Virus record (IMG/VR): IMGVR_UViG_3300031403_000021
Coordinates: 1 to 38,226 of that record
Direction: 5' to 3' (one strand)
Source: a virus
Length of the DNA: 38,226 nucleotides
Made by a program: the position numbers and the translations under genes. The notes beneath the pieces are model-generated. The model ran no database searches, had not been told where the DNA came from, and was given only the letters and a program-made list of their open reading frames with translations. Positions 28,254-38,125 of this stretch are shown here, one piece after another. Position 1 is the stretch's first letter; each line of letters begins with the position of its first letter.

Positions 28254-28543
28254 TATCAACCAACCTTTAATAAATAAACTATTCCTCATGCGATAGCAGC
28301 CATTAATGCTTTCCATATAATATCCCAACTTGTCTTATATGGCTTAAACTCTTCATTACTTACCATGTTCTTCTTAATCTCCTTCAACTCTTGCTCTATC
28401 CTACTCACATCATTCTCTATCATAACAATCTTCCCTGTATTGGTTAGAATCTTATCTGCCTTTCTACTTAACTTGTCTATGTTTTGTTTTATATATCTCA
28501 TCTCTACCTTAAACTCACTCATTACTTCATTATCCGACATCAC
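28253..28543 (-). CDS. XhlA-like coiled-coil membrane protein, 96 aa
   Basis: A coiled coil (EMRYIKQNIDKLSRKADKIL ... RIEQELKEIKKNM) is followed by a C-terminal membrane segment, IIWKALMAAIAGGIVYLL. This is the plan of hemolysin XhlA-type lysis helpers. Located inside the head-tail operon rather than beside the holin, which is unusual. Confidence 0.6.
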
Positions 28544-28578
28544 CAGTGACTATAATATATTTAAAACTTCCCAACACA

Positions 28579-28974
28579 TTATTCTTCTTCTCCCTCACCC
28601 TTATCATCTCCTTCTCCACCATCATCATCTTCTGCTCCATCTCCTTCTCCTTCTCCATCAAACTTACCTGCATCATCATCTTCTAATAATTCCACTAGGT
28701 CGGCTTTCTTTTCATTCCCTTCTAACTCTACTCCTTTCTCTTCAAAACCTCTCAATGTGACCTCTTCCAATAGTTCAGTCTTATTCATTTTCTTATATGC
28801 TTTCTTGGTCTCTGTCTTCTCTTCTTTTACTGCCTTCACTTCAACCTTACCAACCAACACAAATCCATGAATCAAATAAGTTTCTGCATTTGTTACATTT
28901 ACTGTTCTTCCTGGAGCGATACCATTATAGGTATTCTTACTCTTGTTTACTAACTTCACCAATTTTTCCATCAT
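28579..28974 (-). CDS. Head protein with HeH/SAP-like motif, 131 aa
   Basis: N-terminal part (LVNKSKNTYNGIAPGRTVNV) followed by KTELLEEVTLRGFEEKGVEL ... KKADLVELLED, the helix-extended-helix (Rho N-terminal/SAP-like) motif common in small phage proteins next to the capsid gene. The tail is a very acidic Gly/Asp/Glu run. Probably capsid-associated. Located directly after the capsid terminator and its own promoter. Confidence 0.65.
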   Translation of the reverse strand: MMEKLVKLVNKSKNTYNGIAPGRTVNVTNAETYLIHGFVLVGKVEVKAVKEEKTETKKAYKKMNKTELLEEVTLRGFEEKGVELEGNEKKADLVELLEDDDAGKFDGEGEGDGAEDDDGGEGDDKGEGEEE

Positions 28975-29008
28975 CTGTATATATAAGATAAAATTATAAT
29001 ACTCCATC

Positions 29009-29041
29009 AATGTATGTAAGCACCTATTTTTTTCAATGTCT
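29009..29041 (-). promoter_or_regulatory. AGACATTGA-type promoter of the head-tail operon
   Basis: AGACATTGA (29033-29041), -35 TTGAAA (29031-29036), 16 bases, -10 TACATT (29009-29014). It lies 15 bases beyond the capsid terminator, starting the operon 28974-26390. Confidence 0.65.
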
Positions 29042-29055
29042 TTTCCACCAATAAG

Positions 29056-29076
29056 AAAAACCACCCAAAAAGGTGG
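29056..29076 (-). terminator. Intrinsic terminator after major capsid gene
   Basis: Minus strand CCACC-TTTTTG-GGTGG followed by TTTTTC, 27 bases after the capsid stop codon. Confidence 0.8.
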
Positions 29077-29102
29077 CTCTCTCATCAACAACTATCTTCC
29101 TA

Positions 29103-30284
29103 TTATTTTACCAATAGATTCTTAGCTATTGCCATTGCTTCTGGTGATTCTACTTGAACATCCATTCTAGCAGTAATTACAAACAATGTTCCTCTCAATC
29201 TTGCTTCTCTTTGTGGTTCAATTGTGATTGCTCTTTGGATTCCTCGTAGAATATTCTTGTCATTTCCTAGAATAACACTCGCTCCATCCAAAGTACATTC
29301 ATGTACCACATTCTCATTACTATCTCCACTATCTAAGTCAAACGGTATAGCATCTTCTAATGTCAAATTATCTGTAGCGATAGATGCAATAGTAGAAGCA
29401 AACTGTTTCGCTTTTCCATAGTTCAACACAACAGAATCTCATGCAGTTAATCCACTAGCTTCTCCAGTAGAAAGAGGGACAACAAGGTCTCCTGCTGTTA
29501 CATCTGTATCTATTGAAAGAGCAGAACCAATTGCGACTGGTTCATTTACATCCATGTTTGGTACTTCAACAAAAGGTTTACCATAAGCACCTCTTTTATC
29601 TACTGTATTCAAACTAACTTCATATTTATCATTGAAGTCAATTATAAGGTCATTTGGCATATACAATCCATTCACTCCCTTTCTGAATTTAGTAGCAAGA
29701 GATTTGTATAATTTAGACAACTTCGCTTTATCCATATATCTATCTTCAAAAAGATTCGTATCTGCACAATCAATAATCGTACCTCCATCTTTTTGGATTC
29801 TATACATTGCTCCGTCAAACTGTTGTAGACAATCCAATGGGTCATCACTCTTTCTTCCATACAATACTATATCTTCAATTTGGTTTTGACCTTGTGAAGC
29901 AATCATTCTCATCATGTGTTCTTTGAACTTAGCACCTTCAATGTTATCTTCAATTTCATCATCATAGATAAACACCTCTGCAATAACTTCTTCACTAGAT
30001 AACTGAATACTTGATGTCAACGCTTCAACTCTCTTAGCCTTATCCAACTCTACTCCTCTCGTAGCAGGGTAGAAAATCTTTTTCCCAATACCAATCTTAC
30101 CAATCTTGGCTTTTGGTTGATTCATTCTAATCACTCTAATTCTATTCAACAACACACTTTCATCCATCACATAATCAATAAATGCATTGGCTTGTGCTGT
30201 ATTCAAATGGACTAGGTCGCTAGTTTCTCCATTTGTAAATGCTTTCATAATCTTTTGTGCTTTGTCCATCTTCAATATATACAT
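29103..30284 (-). CDS. Major capsid protein, 393 aa
   Basis: Large, highly expressed-looking gene after the scaffold. DEEIEDNIEG-type region (VFIYDDEIEDNIEGAKFKEH), EVPNMDVNEPVAIGSALSID, and the C-terminal GIQRAITIEPQREARLRGTL are typical of HK97-fold capsid proteins of this lineage. It has one UGA codon (29430-29432), which fits Gly in TAGDSVV; the other roughly 25 glycines use GGN. With the standard code the gene would end at residue 281 and a separate 108-aa gene would follow. The start may be ATG 30282-30284 or 30267-30269 (MDKAQK). Confidence 0.9.
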
Positions 30285-30317
30285 ATAAATTTAAAAAGGT
30301 TTATACCCTATACTCTA

Positions 30318-30755
30318 TTATGCCCAAACATTGTCAGGGTCTCATGCTTGATTCTTCTCTATATTCTGTTGGCTACCCTTACTATAAGATTCACATTTCT
30401 CCAGTCTCCCTTCCAATGCTTCACATTTAGTAATTCTTTCTCCTACTTCTTTCAAATCACTTACAATCTTTCCAACATCATCTCCACTAATATTTAGTGA
30501 AGCATATTTCTTTACATCTTCAATACTAACTTCCTTCAATACTTCTTCTAACTTAGCAACTCTTTCCTCCATTGCTGTTCCTTCTGCTTCTGATTTTTCA
30601 ACCTTACCTTCTAACTCCTCTGCTTCTTTAGAGATAGTTTCTTGCAATGTTGCAACCTCTTCTGCTTTCAAAACCACTTCATCAAATTTCTCTTCTTTGA
30701 TTAATGTAACAATCTCGGCATTCAACTCTGCCATCTTCATAATGTTTTCCTTCAT
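30318..30755 (-). CDS. Scaffolding protein, 145 aa
   Basis: Almost entirely Glu/Lys coiled coil (IVTLIKEEKFDEVVLKAEEV, AMEERVAKLEEVLKEVSIED), located immediately before the capsid gene, as scaffold proteins are. Ends DPDNVWA after a single UGA-Gly. Expected to guide procapsid assembly and be removed by the protease at 31042-31431. Confidence 0.75.
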
Positions 30756-30796
30756 TGTCTTATATAATAGTTAAATAAATACTTGGTACGATTGAC

Positions 30797-30829
30797 ACAA
30801 TAGCATACTTCCTATTTTTTTCAATGTCT
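30797..30829 (-). promoter_or_regulatory. AGACATTGA-type promoter of scaffold and capsid
   Basis: AGACATTGA (30821-30829), -35 TTGAAA (30819-30824), 16 bases, -10 TATTGT (30797-30802). The -35 region also codes the last residues (RHGKK) of the preceding gene. Confidence 0.7.
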
Positions 30830-31027
30830 TTTGTATCTCTCACTTATTTCATCCAACTTCTTCACACTCTCCTTACTTAATTTACTCTTCTTCTCCTTCT
30901 CTCCATCTCGCATCTTCTGAATACTAAACCTATTCTCTGCATAAGCTACGGCAGGTCTTTTCCCTTTCCTTAATAAACTCACTCTCTCTACTACACACTC
31001 CACTAACTTTTTAGCCATCTTCCACAT
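30812..31027 (-). CDS. Hypothetical basic protein, 71 aa
   Basis: MWKMAKKLVECVVERVSLLR then a Lys/Glu-rich tail ending RYKRHGKK. The TAG stop is inside the scaffold promoter. Lies between the protease and scaffold genes; maybe an assembly helper. Start context TTATTATTAAGATG without Shine-Dalgarno. Confidence 0.6.
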
Positions 31028-31041
31028 CTTAATAATAAAAA

Positions 31042-31431
31042 TTAAATACTTATCCTAGCTCCACTTCCTTCAATACTAATCCCCACATAATCTCCATTCA
31101 ATATTTCATCATACAAATCATCACTAAACTTAATCCCTATAATCCGACTTCATGCAGGTATCACCAATTCCTCATCCTCATCCACAGTAAAGTCACATGG
31201 CATTATATAACTCTCCACATAATCATACTCCTCATCTTCTATATCACTATTCTCCTCATGGTCTATATTAATCTTCTTCTTACTTAGGTTCATAACGAAC
31301 TCATGAGCTGTCTTGGTTATCTCATCCACATCCATTATATCTCCATTTCTATCCTCCTCATCAGGCACTAATGCAACAAATAATATTGTATTATGCTTGC
31401 TCTCACTTTTTATTAGTCTCACCAATCACAT
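31042..31431 (-). CDS. XkdF-like prohead protease, 129 aa
   Basis: Pattern of XkdF-type putative serine proteases: VALVPDEEDRNGDIMDVDEI, then KKINIDHEENSDIEDEEYDY with the conserved His (about residue 59), VESYIMPCDF, and GDYVGISIEGSGARISI, where the Ser lies in GISIEG. Sits between minor head and scaffold genes as expected. It would cut scaffold and capsid N-termini. Confidence 0.7.
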
Positions 31432-31463
31432 GACATATCATTAATAGCTAAATTATTGCCTAA

Positions 31464-31496
31464 CTTATACAATAAAAAAAGCCCTAATCAATGTCT
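31464..31496 (-). promoter_or_regulatory. AGACATTGA-type promoter within a terminator
   Basis: AGACATTGA (31488-31496), -35 TTGATT (31486-31491), 16 bases, -10 TATAAG (31464-31469). The -35 block is the loop and 3' arm of the terminator at 31474-31508. Confidence 0.7.
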
Positions 31497-31508
31497 ATTG
31501 ACTAAGGC
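31474..31508 (-). terminator. Intrinsic terminator after minor head gene
   Basis: Minus strand GCCTTAGTCAAT (31497-31508), loop AGAC, ATTGATTAGGGC (31481-31492): 12 bp with two G-U pairs, then T7 (31474-31480). Confidence 0.8.
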
Positions 31509-31541
31509 TATACTTTATATCACTTGGACTTCCTATGGCTC

Positions 31542-32354
31542 TTAGTCCATTCTTGGGTCACTCAATCTCTTCTTATGGTCACATCTACATCCAGGGAATC
31601 TCAATGGTCTACTATGCCCACTTGGGTAGTCATCATCAGCAGGAATCCAACCAACACTAGCATTCTCCTCACATCACTCACTCACCTTATCATCTTTTTG
31701 GGTGGTCCATCTCTTCCATCCTTCTACACCATACTTCTCCTGGAGCAACTTAAACTCCTCATCCTTTCATGCTATATAAGCATTCCCTAATTCTGTGGTA
31801 GCTATCAACTTACTTCTGTAAGGACTGAAAGCAAAATCACTTTTAAGAATCTTAGCAATATCATTATATCACTCTCCACTCTCCAACGCCTTTGCCACTA
31901 ACCCATTAATCCTTTTCCTAGTCGTACTATCTACCCTAGTAACTAATAAGGCTGCATTTTCCTTTGCCCATCTACTGGCACTATCAGCATCCATATTGAA
32001 ACTCAAATCTAATCCAGGCTCAAACTCTTCCATATCTATTCATAATCTCTTCACTCACCTCATGAATCATCTACTTATTGCTTTCCCAATCACCTTCAAC
32101 ATCTCGGCAAACAAATCCACACTCATCTTCTCTACCTTATTCTCATCATTCTCCTTCAAATACTGATTCTCTTTCAACTCCTCATCATACTCCTTATATA
32201 ATTTCACAAACAACTTATTCAATGACTTAATCAATTTCTTCTGCTCCTTCACCAACTCCTTATCCCAATCAAACAACTTCACAGCTTCCTTCATTAATCA
32301 CACTTCTTCTATCTTCTTTACTCCATCTATATTCACACACATCCTAGACATCAT
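31542..32354 (-). CDS. SPP1 gp7/Mu F-like minor head protein, 270 aa
   Basis: N-terminal helical part (WDKELVKEQKKLIKSLNKLF), then the family signature: TRKRINGLVAKALESGEGYN, LIATTELGNAYIAGKDEEFK, WKRWTTQKDDKVSEGCEENA and the C-terminal RFPGCRCDHKKRL (pattern HPxCRC). It is a capsid-internal protein next to the portal that helps DNA ejection and assembly. Two ATGs in tandem (32352, 32349). Confidence 0.85.
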
Positions 32355-32365
32355 ACAATCTAAAA

Positions 32366-33742
32366 TTACTCATACATTTTATTAACCTCTTCTGTTATCA
32401 TTTTCTCTACCTTACTCATCACCTGTCACATGCTCATCCCATCCTTCGCCATCTTCTCTATTTCTCACATCCTATCACTCATATCATCCACATCTCCATT
32501 ACTAGCATTCAACTTCTCACCTTCACCATTTGGTAATGGGTCTTTCCCTATCATAGCCCTTCCTTCATCAGGAGTCAATATTGGTCCACCTACATATCTA
32601 TTAACTACTGTACTCATCTCACTATCATCACTCGTATCAACACTCACAAATTCAATACTCTCATACCCCTCTTCTTCCTGGAAGAGATATTTAAGTTGTT
32701 TCAATAATCTCTTCTGTTCCGGCTTAACCAAAAACTTATTCATCTGTTCTATCGCAGTCTTACTGCTCGCATAATTACTATTATCACTCAATATCAAATC
32801 ATACGGTATATTCAATCTTACTGCACAACTCTTCTCCAATTCCTTTCTATATGGTAGAAGGTCTTTTGCTACTGGCTTATCAGTTACATCAATCTTCTTT
32901 ACTTCGGTTGGTACCATCACCCAACTATAATCATTCGTATCTCCTTTTATCTTACTCTCCAAATATGCAACCAAATCCTCAAAATCCTCATCACTTAAAT
33001 TATCCTTCACATCCTCTAAGAAAGAAACATTAATTCCTCCTCTCTGAAAGAAAGCATCAAAGTTACCATCTATATTTCCTATCAATGTCACAGGAACAAT
33101 AATTGGTTCCCATACACTATCTCCATAATCCTTATCCTTCAAACTGATTCTCTTAAAATTGATTATCCCATTCAACTCACTATTCCACCCACACTTCATC
33201 TTTTTATTGGGCACTAGGGTATCACTCTTGGATTCCTGTATATTATCAAATACCTTCATAGCATCATCCCTCTCCTCTTTTGGAATCCACTTGTTGAAAT
33301 ACTGTGCATCTACTCCTACTCTCTGCACAAACCCATCTCATCCATTTATATATCTCACACTATCATTAATTACTGGCTCTAATCTTATTATATCTCACTT
33401 AGCATTCTCAATCACTTCAAAAAACGCACTACCTTGCAACAACCTATTCTTCACCAATAATTCTATATCAACCAACATATTAATCTTATTCAACAAATCT
33501 TCATTATCACACTTAAACCCACTATCACATCACAAACTAACCTTATCAGTCAATCCACTTACGATATAACTATTATCATACAACATACTTAAAGCAGCAG
33601 CACTAATACTAGGCTCTTTCACACTACTCCCTCATGCCCAATTCTCATTCAACTGCTTTGATTCTCCACTCTCTGCCTTTTTATCAAATACTTTTGACAC
33701 CATACTTCCTCCACTAGCTTTCTTTACCTTACCTCTTGCCAT
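32366..33742 (-). CDS. Portal protein, 458 aa
   Basis: Length and position fit a phage portal: SISAAALSMLYDNSYIVSGL near residue 40, GSAFFEVIENAKGDIIRLEP, SVWEPIIVPVTLIGNIDGNF, then RLNIPYDLILSDNSNYASSK (the conserved IPxxLIL...NYSS region at about 304-323) and VVNRYVGGPILTPDEGRAMI near the C-terminus. The ring of portal subunits is the DNA channel. First gene behind the promoter at 33775-33807. Confidence 0.85.
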
Positions 33743-33774
33743 CACTTCACATAAATATCTAAAAACATTCCAAC

Positions 33775-33807
33775 CTTATATCTTATTAATTATTTCTCTC
33801 AATGTCT
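33775..33807 (-). promoter_or_regulatory. AGACATTGA-type promoter of portal operon
   Basis: AGACATTGA (33799-33807), -35 TTGAGA (33797-33802), 16 bases, -10 TATAAG (33775-33780). It overlaps the 3' end of the regulator gene. Confidence 0.75.
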
Positions 33808-34287
33808 ATTCTCTATCTCTCTAATCATTCACTCAATCACCTTATAATCTCTCACAAAACTTTTAATGGCTCTCTTCTGCTTCTTATTACATCCCAGGGT
33901 CACCAATACAGCATTCAATGTATAACTATTTTCGGTAGGCAAACTGTCACCATGCTCCAATCTCAATAATGCACGCTCATCTACCTTTGTCTCCCTAGCC
34001 AATTCCTTCGTACTCATTCACCTATCTATCCTCAATACTCTTACCAGGTTTCATAATGCACTTATGGTCTTGGGGTATCGCTTCTTTAGATTATCTGTAT
34101 AGAACTTATCTTTCTCCAGGTCAAAAAACCTATACAGACTATCCAATATACTCTTCCTATACTTTCACTTACTACTTCCCTTCATTATGGAAATTAAGAC
34201 ACTTTGACTAATTCAAGTATCTCTACTCAATTTACTCAAACTATCTTCCTTTCCTGCATACTGCATTATCTCATACTTCAAACTCAT
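33790..34287 (-). CDS. Two-HTH transcription regulator, 165 aa
   Basis: Two XRE-type helix-turn-helix stretches: SLSKLSRDTGISQSVLISIM (about residues 16-35) and RGMSTKELARETKVDERALL (about 88-107) followed by RLEHGD. Duplicated HTH domains suggest binding to a long or direct-repeat operator. It lies between packaging genes and the portal and its 3' end holds a late promoter, so it may control the late genes. Confidence 0.7.
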
Positions 34288-34297
34288 AACACAACCA

Positions 34298-34813
34298 TTA
34301 CAAATTAAATCACATTCTCTTACAGAAATCACCAACCATATCACTACTACTCATTACCTTCTTATCTCCTCACACTCCATCAACTATCTTAATATCATTC
34401 TTATCACATACTTCCTTCTCTGGTATATTATCACTACTCCTATCTCCTCCATTCATAAAATACTTAGGTCTCAATAAATCCAATGCTTCAATCATATTAT
34501 CTCCTGGAACACTTGTAACTATCACACCAGTTTCATTAATACATCTCCCTACACTCTCCACTATCTTCATTCTATCTTCCAGGGGTAGAAAGCAATAACC
34601 TTTCTTATCCATCAAAAACTTATCATCATTCACCACTACCACAAGGAAATCTAAATAATAACCCTCTCACCTATACATAGCATCTCTCATTAAATCAATA
34701 TGCCCACTATGGATTCCATCAAACCCTCCACTTACCATACCAATCTCTTCTCCTATCTGCTCCTTACTTATTCCAATATACTCTACTACTTCATCAAACT
34801 TCTTAATAATCAT
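34298..34813 (-). CDS. Cytidylyltransferase-fold nucleotidyltransferase, 171 aa
   Basis: GMVSGGFDGIHSGHIDLMRD (about residues 26-45) is the HxGH nucleotide-binding motif of the cytidylyltransferase-like family, followed by FLVVVVNDDKFL, a Gly-Asp segment MNGGDRSSDNIPE, and a short tail. Relatives activate small molecules with CTP or ATP (RfaE/HldE C-domain, TagD, NadD-like). In phages such enzymes may serve cell-surface or nucleotide chemistry; the substrate here is unknown. Stop is 11 bases before the regulator gene. Confidence 0.8.
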
Positions 34814-34877
34814 CTTAATACATATATATAATAAATAAATGTCAATATTCTCTAATCAAATCACTTTCCATACATCC

Positions 34878-34952
34878 CTACGCAACTTTCTTCATTCAAT
34901 TTACATTAACCCTCTTCAAAACTCACATTCTCTTCCCCTCTTTACTTTTCAT
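34878..34952 (-). CDS. Possible 24-aa peptide
   Basis: An open frame MKSKEGKRMGVLKRVNVNGM-KKVA in the 149-base gap after the terminase. Basic and in frame only with UGA = Gly. No other support; the gap is otherwise AT-rich with a TTGACA at about 34840. Confidence 0.2.
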
Positions 34953-34962
34953 ATTTCTAATA

Positions 34963-36423
34963 TTATTTACTACTTCTCACTCATCTAGTCATCTTCATGT
35001 TCCTATATATCATACAATACACAAAAGCATCCATCACATCATCATTCTTTATATCAGGGAACTTAGTGAGTTGGTAGACTAAATCACTCAATCATCACGA
35101 CCTAAAGAATATATCTCAAAACTCCAAATCTCCTACTATACTCATCAACCTTTGTCTCTTCCCTTCTGTTGCATGCACTCCCTTCATAGGCAATCATGCT
35201 TTCTTTAAATCCAGGAACAACTTATATTCTTTGTTGGTTTCATATACGATATAATCAGGCTTAAACCTTTCATTCAAACTCTTAATATTCTTCTCATTCG
35301 CCAATGGGTCTAACTTATATCATTCACTATATAACTCAAAAACTTTATCTCCTTTTACTCCTACAACACATACTCCAGTAAAATCATTTGCTTCTCCATC
35401 CTTCACAGCTGGGTCAATACTCATTATCACTCTATCAAACTTCTTTGGTATACTCTCCCAATACTTAATCCATGCTTCTTTCACTAACCTCTCTCCACTC
35501 ACCATTGGTATATGCCTATACTCTTGATTGAAGGAAGCAGTACCCATTTTCTTTAATTTCCTTTTCAACATCTCCACACTTCGCTTCTCTGGTCGCAATA
35601 GGTTACCAAAGTTCTCATCACACGCACTCTTCATAATCGTCTTCCATCACCTCTTCTTCAACTCCATAACCAAACACATCTCACTTATTATCGTTCACAC
35701 TACCACCATCTTAAACTTACCAACATCATCTATATCATCTACTATAGCACCATAGAGAGTATTGATTATCCAATTATTGAAGTCATCAATTACTCTTTTA
35801 TTTCTTATATCTTTATCTTCCTGTGGGTCATCCACTATTATCAACTCTGGTCTGCTTCATCTGAAAGCCTGTCCTTTGGTACTGGTTCACAAATATACTC
35901 CATTCAATAACTCTACCTCCTTACCAGTCCACTTCCTCAATCTCTTATCCTTCACATCATCGCTATTATTCGGCACGAGATTCCCAAATATCCATAGTAA
36001 ACTACTATTCTCTTCCAACTCCTTCCTTATCTTACCAATACTCTCCTTACCTAGCTTCTCACTAGATATATATGATATACTATAATACTTCTCATAACAT
36101 CATGCCCACAACATATACTCTATTATCGTTGTACTTTTTGCATGCCCCCTGGGGTATATACAATTAACATCATCATCACTATCCAATGCTTCCCATATCT
36201 CTGCTTGGAAGTCTGCTACTGGTAATTTCTTATTTGTATCTTGCAATATTCCTTTCCTCTTCTCCAGGTGAAAATGCACAAACCACTTTTTATCATAATA
36301 TCATCTCGTATACACCCAACATCTTTTATACTGCTCACTCATACCATCCCAAAACTCTTCACTATCTACATCAACACAATTAATCATATCTTCATAATCA
36401 ACCCTAGATAGCAACCTTGGCAT
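34963..36423 (-). CDS. terL: Terminase large subunit, 486 aa
   Basis: DNA-packaging motor. ATPase: Walker A PRGHAKST at residues 91-98, RG-SRPELIIVDD (Walker B, about 188-199), coupling motif VVGT (about 241-244). Nuclease: MSIDPAVKDGEANDFTGVCV (about 334-353) with the first catalytic Asp, and DIKNDDVMDAFVY near the C-terminus with the last. Several motif glycines (RG of RGSRPE, G of VVGT) are UGA codons, which is the best local evidence for code 25: 12 of about 33 glycines by my count. The ATG at 36421-36423 is 10 bases after the small-subunit stop. Ends TAA. Confidence 0.95.
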
Positions 36424-36433
36424 CACATACCTC

Positions 36434-37051
36434 TTACTTCTCTTTTTTTGGAACATCTTGTAAATACTTACTTCTAAAGTCCATCTCTCATTGCTCCAAT
36501 CTTCATGTATCTTCTACCCTTTCCACATAACTCGCATCCCTTCTCCTCACTATCTCAAAGGCTAGCTTTGGGTCTTTCAATGCTCCACTCATAACCTTCT
36601 TCTTCAATACTGCCATAAACAAATCCTTGGCTCCCTCGATAATGTAAGCAAACCCATCTATTCTACTCATCCAATCATAATACGTTACCCTACTAATTTT
36701 GGCATAAGCACAGGCTTCTGTTATATTCATGCCCACCTTAAATGCTTCCATTAGTTTCCTTACAACTGCATTATTGAATTTAGTAGGTTTTCATGTATAT
36801 ATCACTCACTCACATTCTACCTTAATATCCACATTGTTTTCATATACCTCTCCATACAACTCATCCATTCATTGCATCTCATATACACTCTTTGGTACAT
36901 CTCATCTATATATTGCATCATTCTTCTTACTTACATTCTTCTTCCCTATTCTCTTTACTGGTTTCTTCCTTGTTACTTTCTTCTTCCTGGTCACTACTGC
37001 CTTCTTCTCTGATTCCTTTTTTTTACCCCTTGGTTTATTAATTATCACCAT
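36434..37051 (-). CDS. terS: Terminase small subunit, 205 aa
   Basis: A Lys/Arg-rich N-terminus (GKKKSEKKAVVTRKKKVTRK) is followed by an HTH, KVGMNITEACAYAKISRVTY (about residues 105-124, then YDWMSRIDGFAY), the DNA-recognition pattern of phage small terminases, and a C-terminal helix FEIVRRRDASYVERVED. It selects phage DNA and recruits the large subunit, whose gene follows. Basic extension is longer than usual. Confidence 0.75.
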
Positions 37052-37079
37052 CCTTGACACTTTCTACTAAGTAAATGTA

Positions 37080-37349
37080 TTATCAAAACCACCTTCTTCT
37101 TACACTCTCCATCCATACGAACCAGGACAGAAAGAAATACTTTTTAAATCTTCACTCAAATCATCATCCCTTATATCCTATTATCTTTGTACTTAGGTTT
37201 ATGTATTCCACTAACACATCAACCTCTCCTCATCCTTCAAATCATCTTACACCTACAACAAAGCAAACTTTCTCGGTCTTACTGTCTCGGTAAAACTTAC
37301 CATCTGCTATCGCCTTCTTATAACCACCTCTCCATTTAACATTATTCAT
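37080..37349 (-). CDS. Hypothetical protein, 89 aa
   Basis: Starts MNNVKWRGGYKKAIADGKFY, with EKVCFVVGVRGFEGGEVDVL and a basic aromatic end (WFVWMESVRRRWFG). Between glycosyltransferase and terminase small subunit. No family recognised. Confidence 0.55.
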
Positions 37350-37378
37350 CACACATCATACAAAATATAAAAGTAATC

Positions 37379-38125
37379 CTATATTCCTCTGTAGGGAATC
37401 TTTACAACTGGGTTTGTGCTTCTTGCAAAATCATACTTCACTACATCTCACCACTTCTCCTTCATTATCTCGGCTTGTTTCTTCTCTCTATCCAATGTCC
37501 TATATGCTCCACATCATCACTTATCTTTTATATGCCCACAGGTATAATGCCACTTGTTACATCTCAATACTTTTCAATCTCTATGGCACATCTGAATAAA
37601 TAAATCATAATCTTCATTCAATCCCAACCTCTCATCATACCTTATATCACCTAACTTACCCATAACTATGCAGGTAAAAGGTCATAGAACAGGGCTATGG
37701 AAGCTATATGGGGTATACTCCCTATAAAACTTTGGGTCACTCTGTAAATTTATTCCAAATAATCCTATATCCAAATCCATACACATCTTCCACATATCCT
37801 TAATCTTCCGATATATATCTTCATAGTTCACTTCATTCTTCACCATATCTTCATAATATCCCACACTCTTCACATCATCATCCATTAACACACATACATC
37901 ATCACCATTCTTCTTACTATACTCTACCATCCAATTCCTCACCTTAGCCATATTCCCTTTCAACTTATCACTCATAATCAACACACTCTCCTTCCCATAC
38001 TCTGCTACATACCCATCTGCTTCAAATTCATGCACACAAATCTTCACACCTGGTATCAATTTATTCACCTCCACTCCTCACACTCTCTTGTATGATGGCG
38101 TATAGTATCATATCTTATATCCCAT
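37379..38125 (-). CDS. TET-associated-type glycosyltransferase, 248 aa
   Basis: N-terminal YTPSYKR (residues 8-14; family pattern IPSYKR), DVCVLMDDDVKSVGYYED with the acidic DxD-like metal/nucleotide-sugar site near residue 80, and the C-terminal NEDYDLFIQMCHRDGKVLRC (about 168-187) with GGCGAYR match the GT-A-like phage family often found with base-modifying enzymes. It follows the ParB-like gene with a 2-base gap. It may glycosylate DNA bases; no TET/JBP or thymidylate-type enzyme was seen, so another target is possible. Start ATG 38123-38125 follows the ParB stop; in the left copy (92-94) the 5-base insertion shifts the frame and an internal ATG would give MILYYTPSYKR. Confidence 0.75.

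Noticed and set aside
34963-36423. UGA read as tryptophan (code 4)
   Set aside because: The key TGA positions are glycines in all relatives I know (RG before the Walker B, VVGT, GH of amidases), and TGG is freely used for Trp.
37682-38074. GTG-started 130-aa version of the glycosyltransferase
   Set aside because: The conserved TPSYKR segment lies upstream of it and the frame continues past its TGA to NEDYDLF, so that version is an artefact of the standard code.
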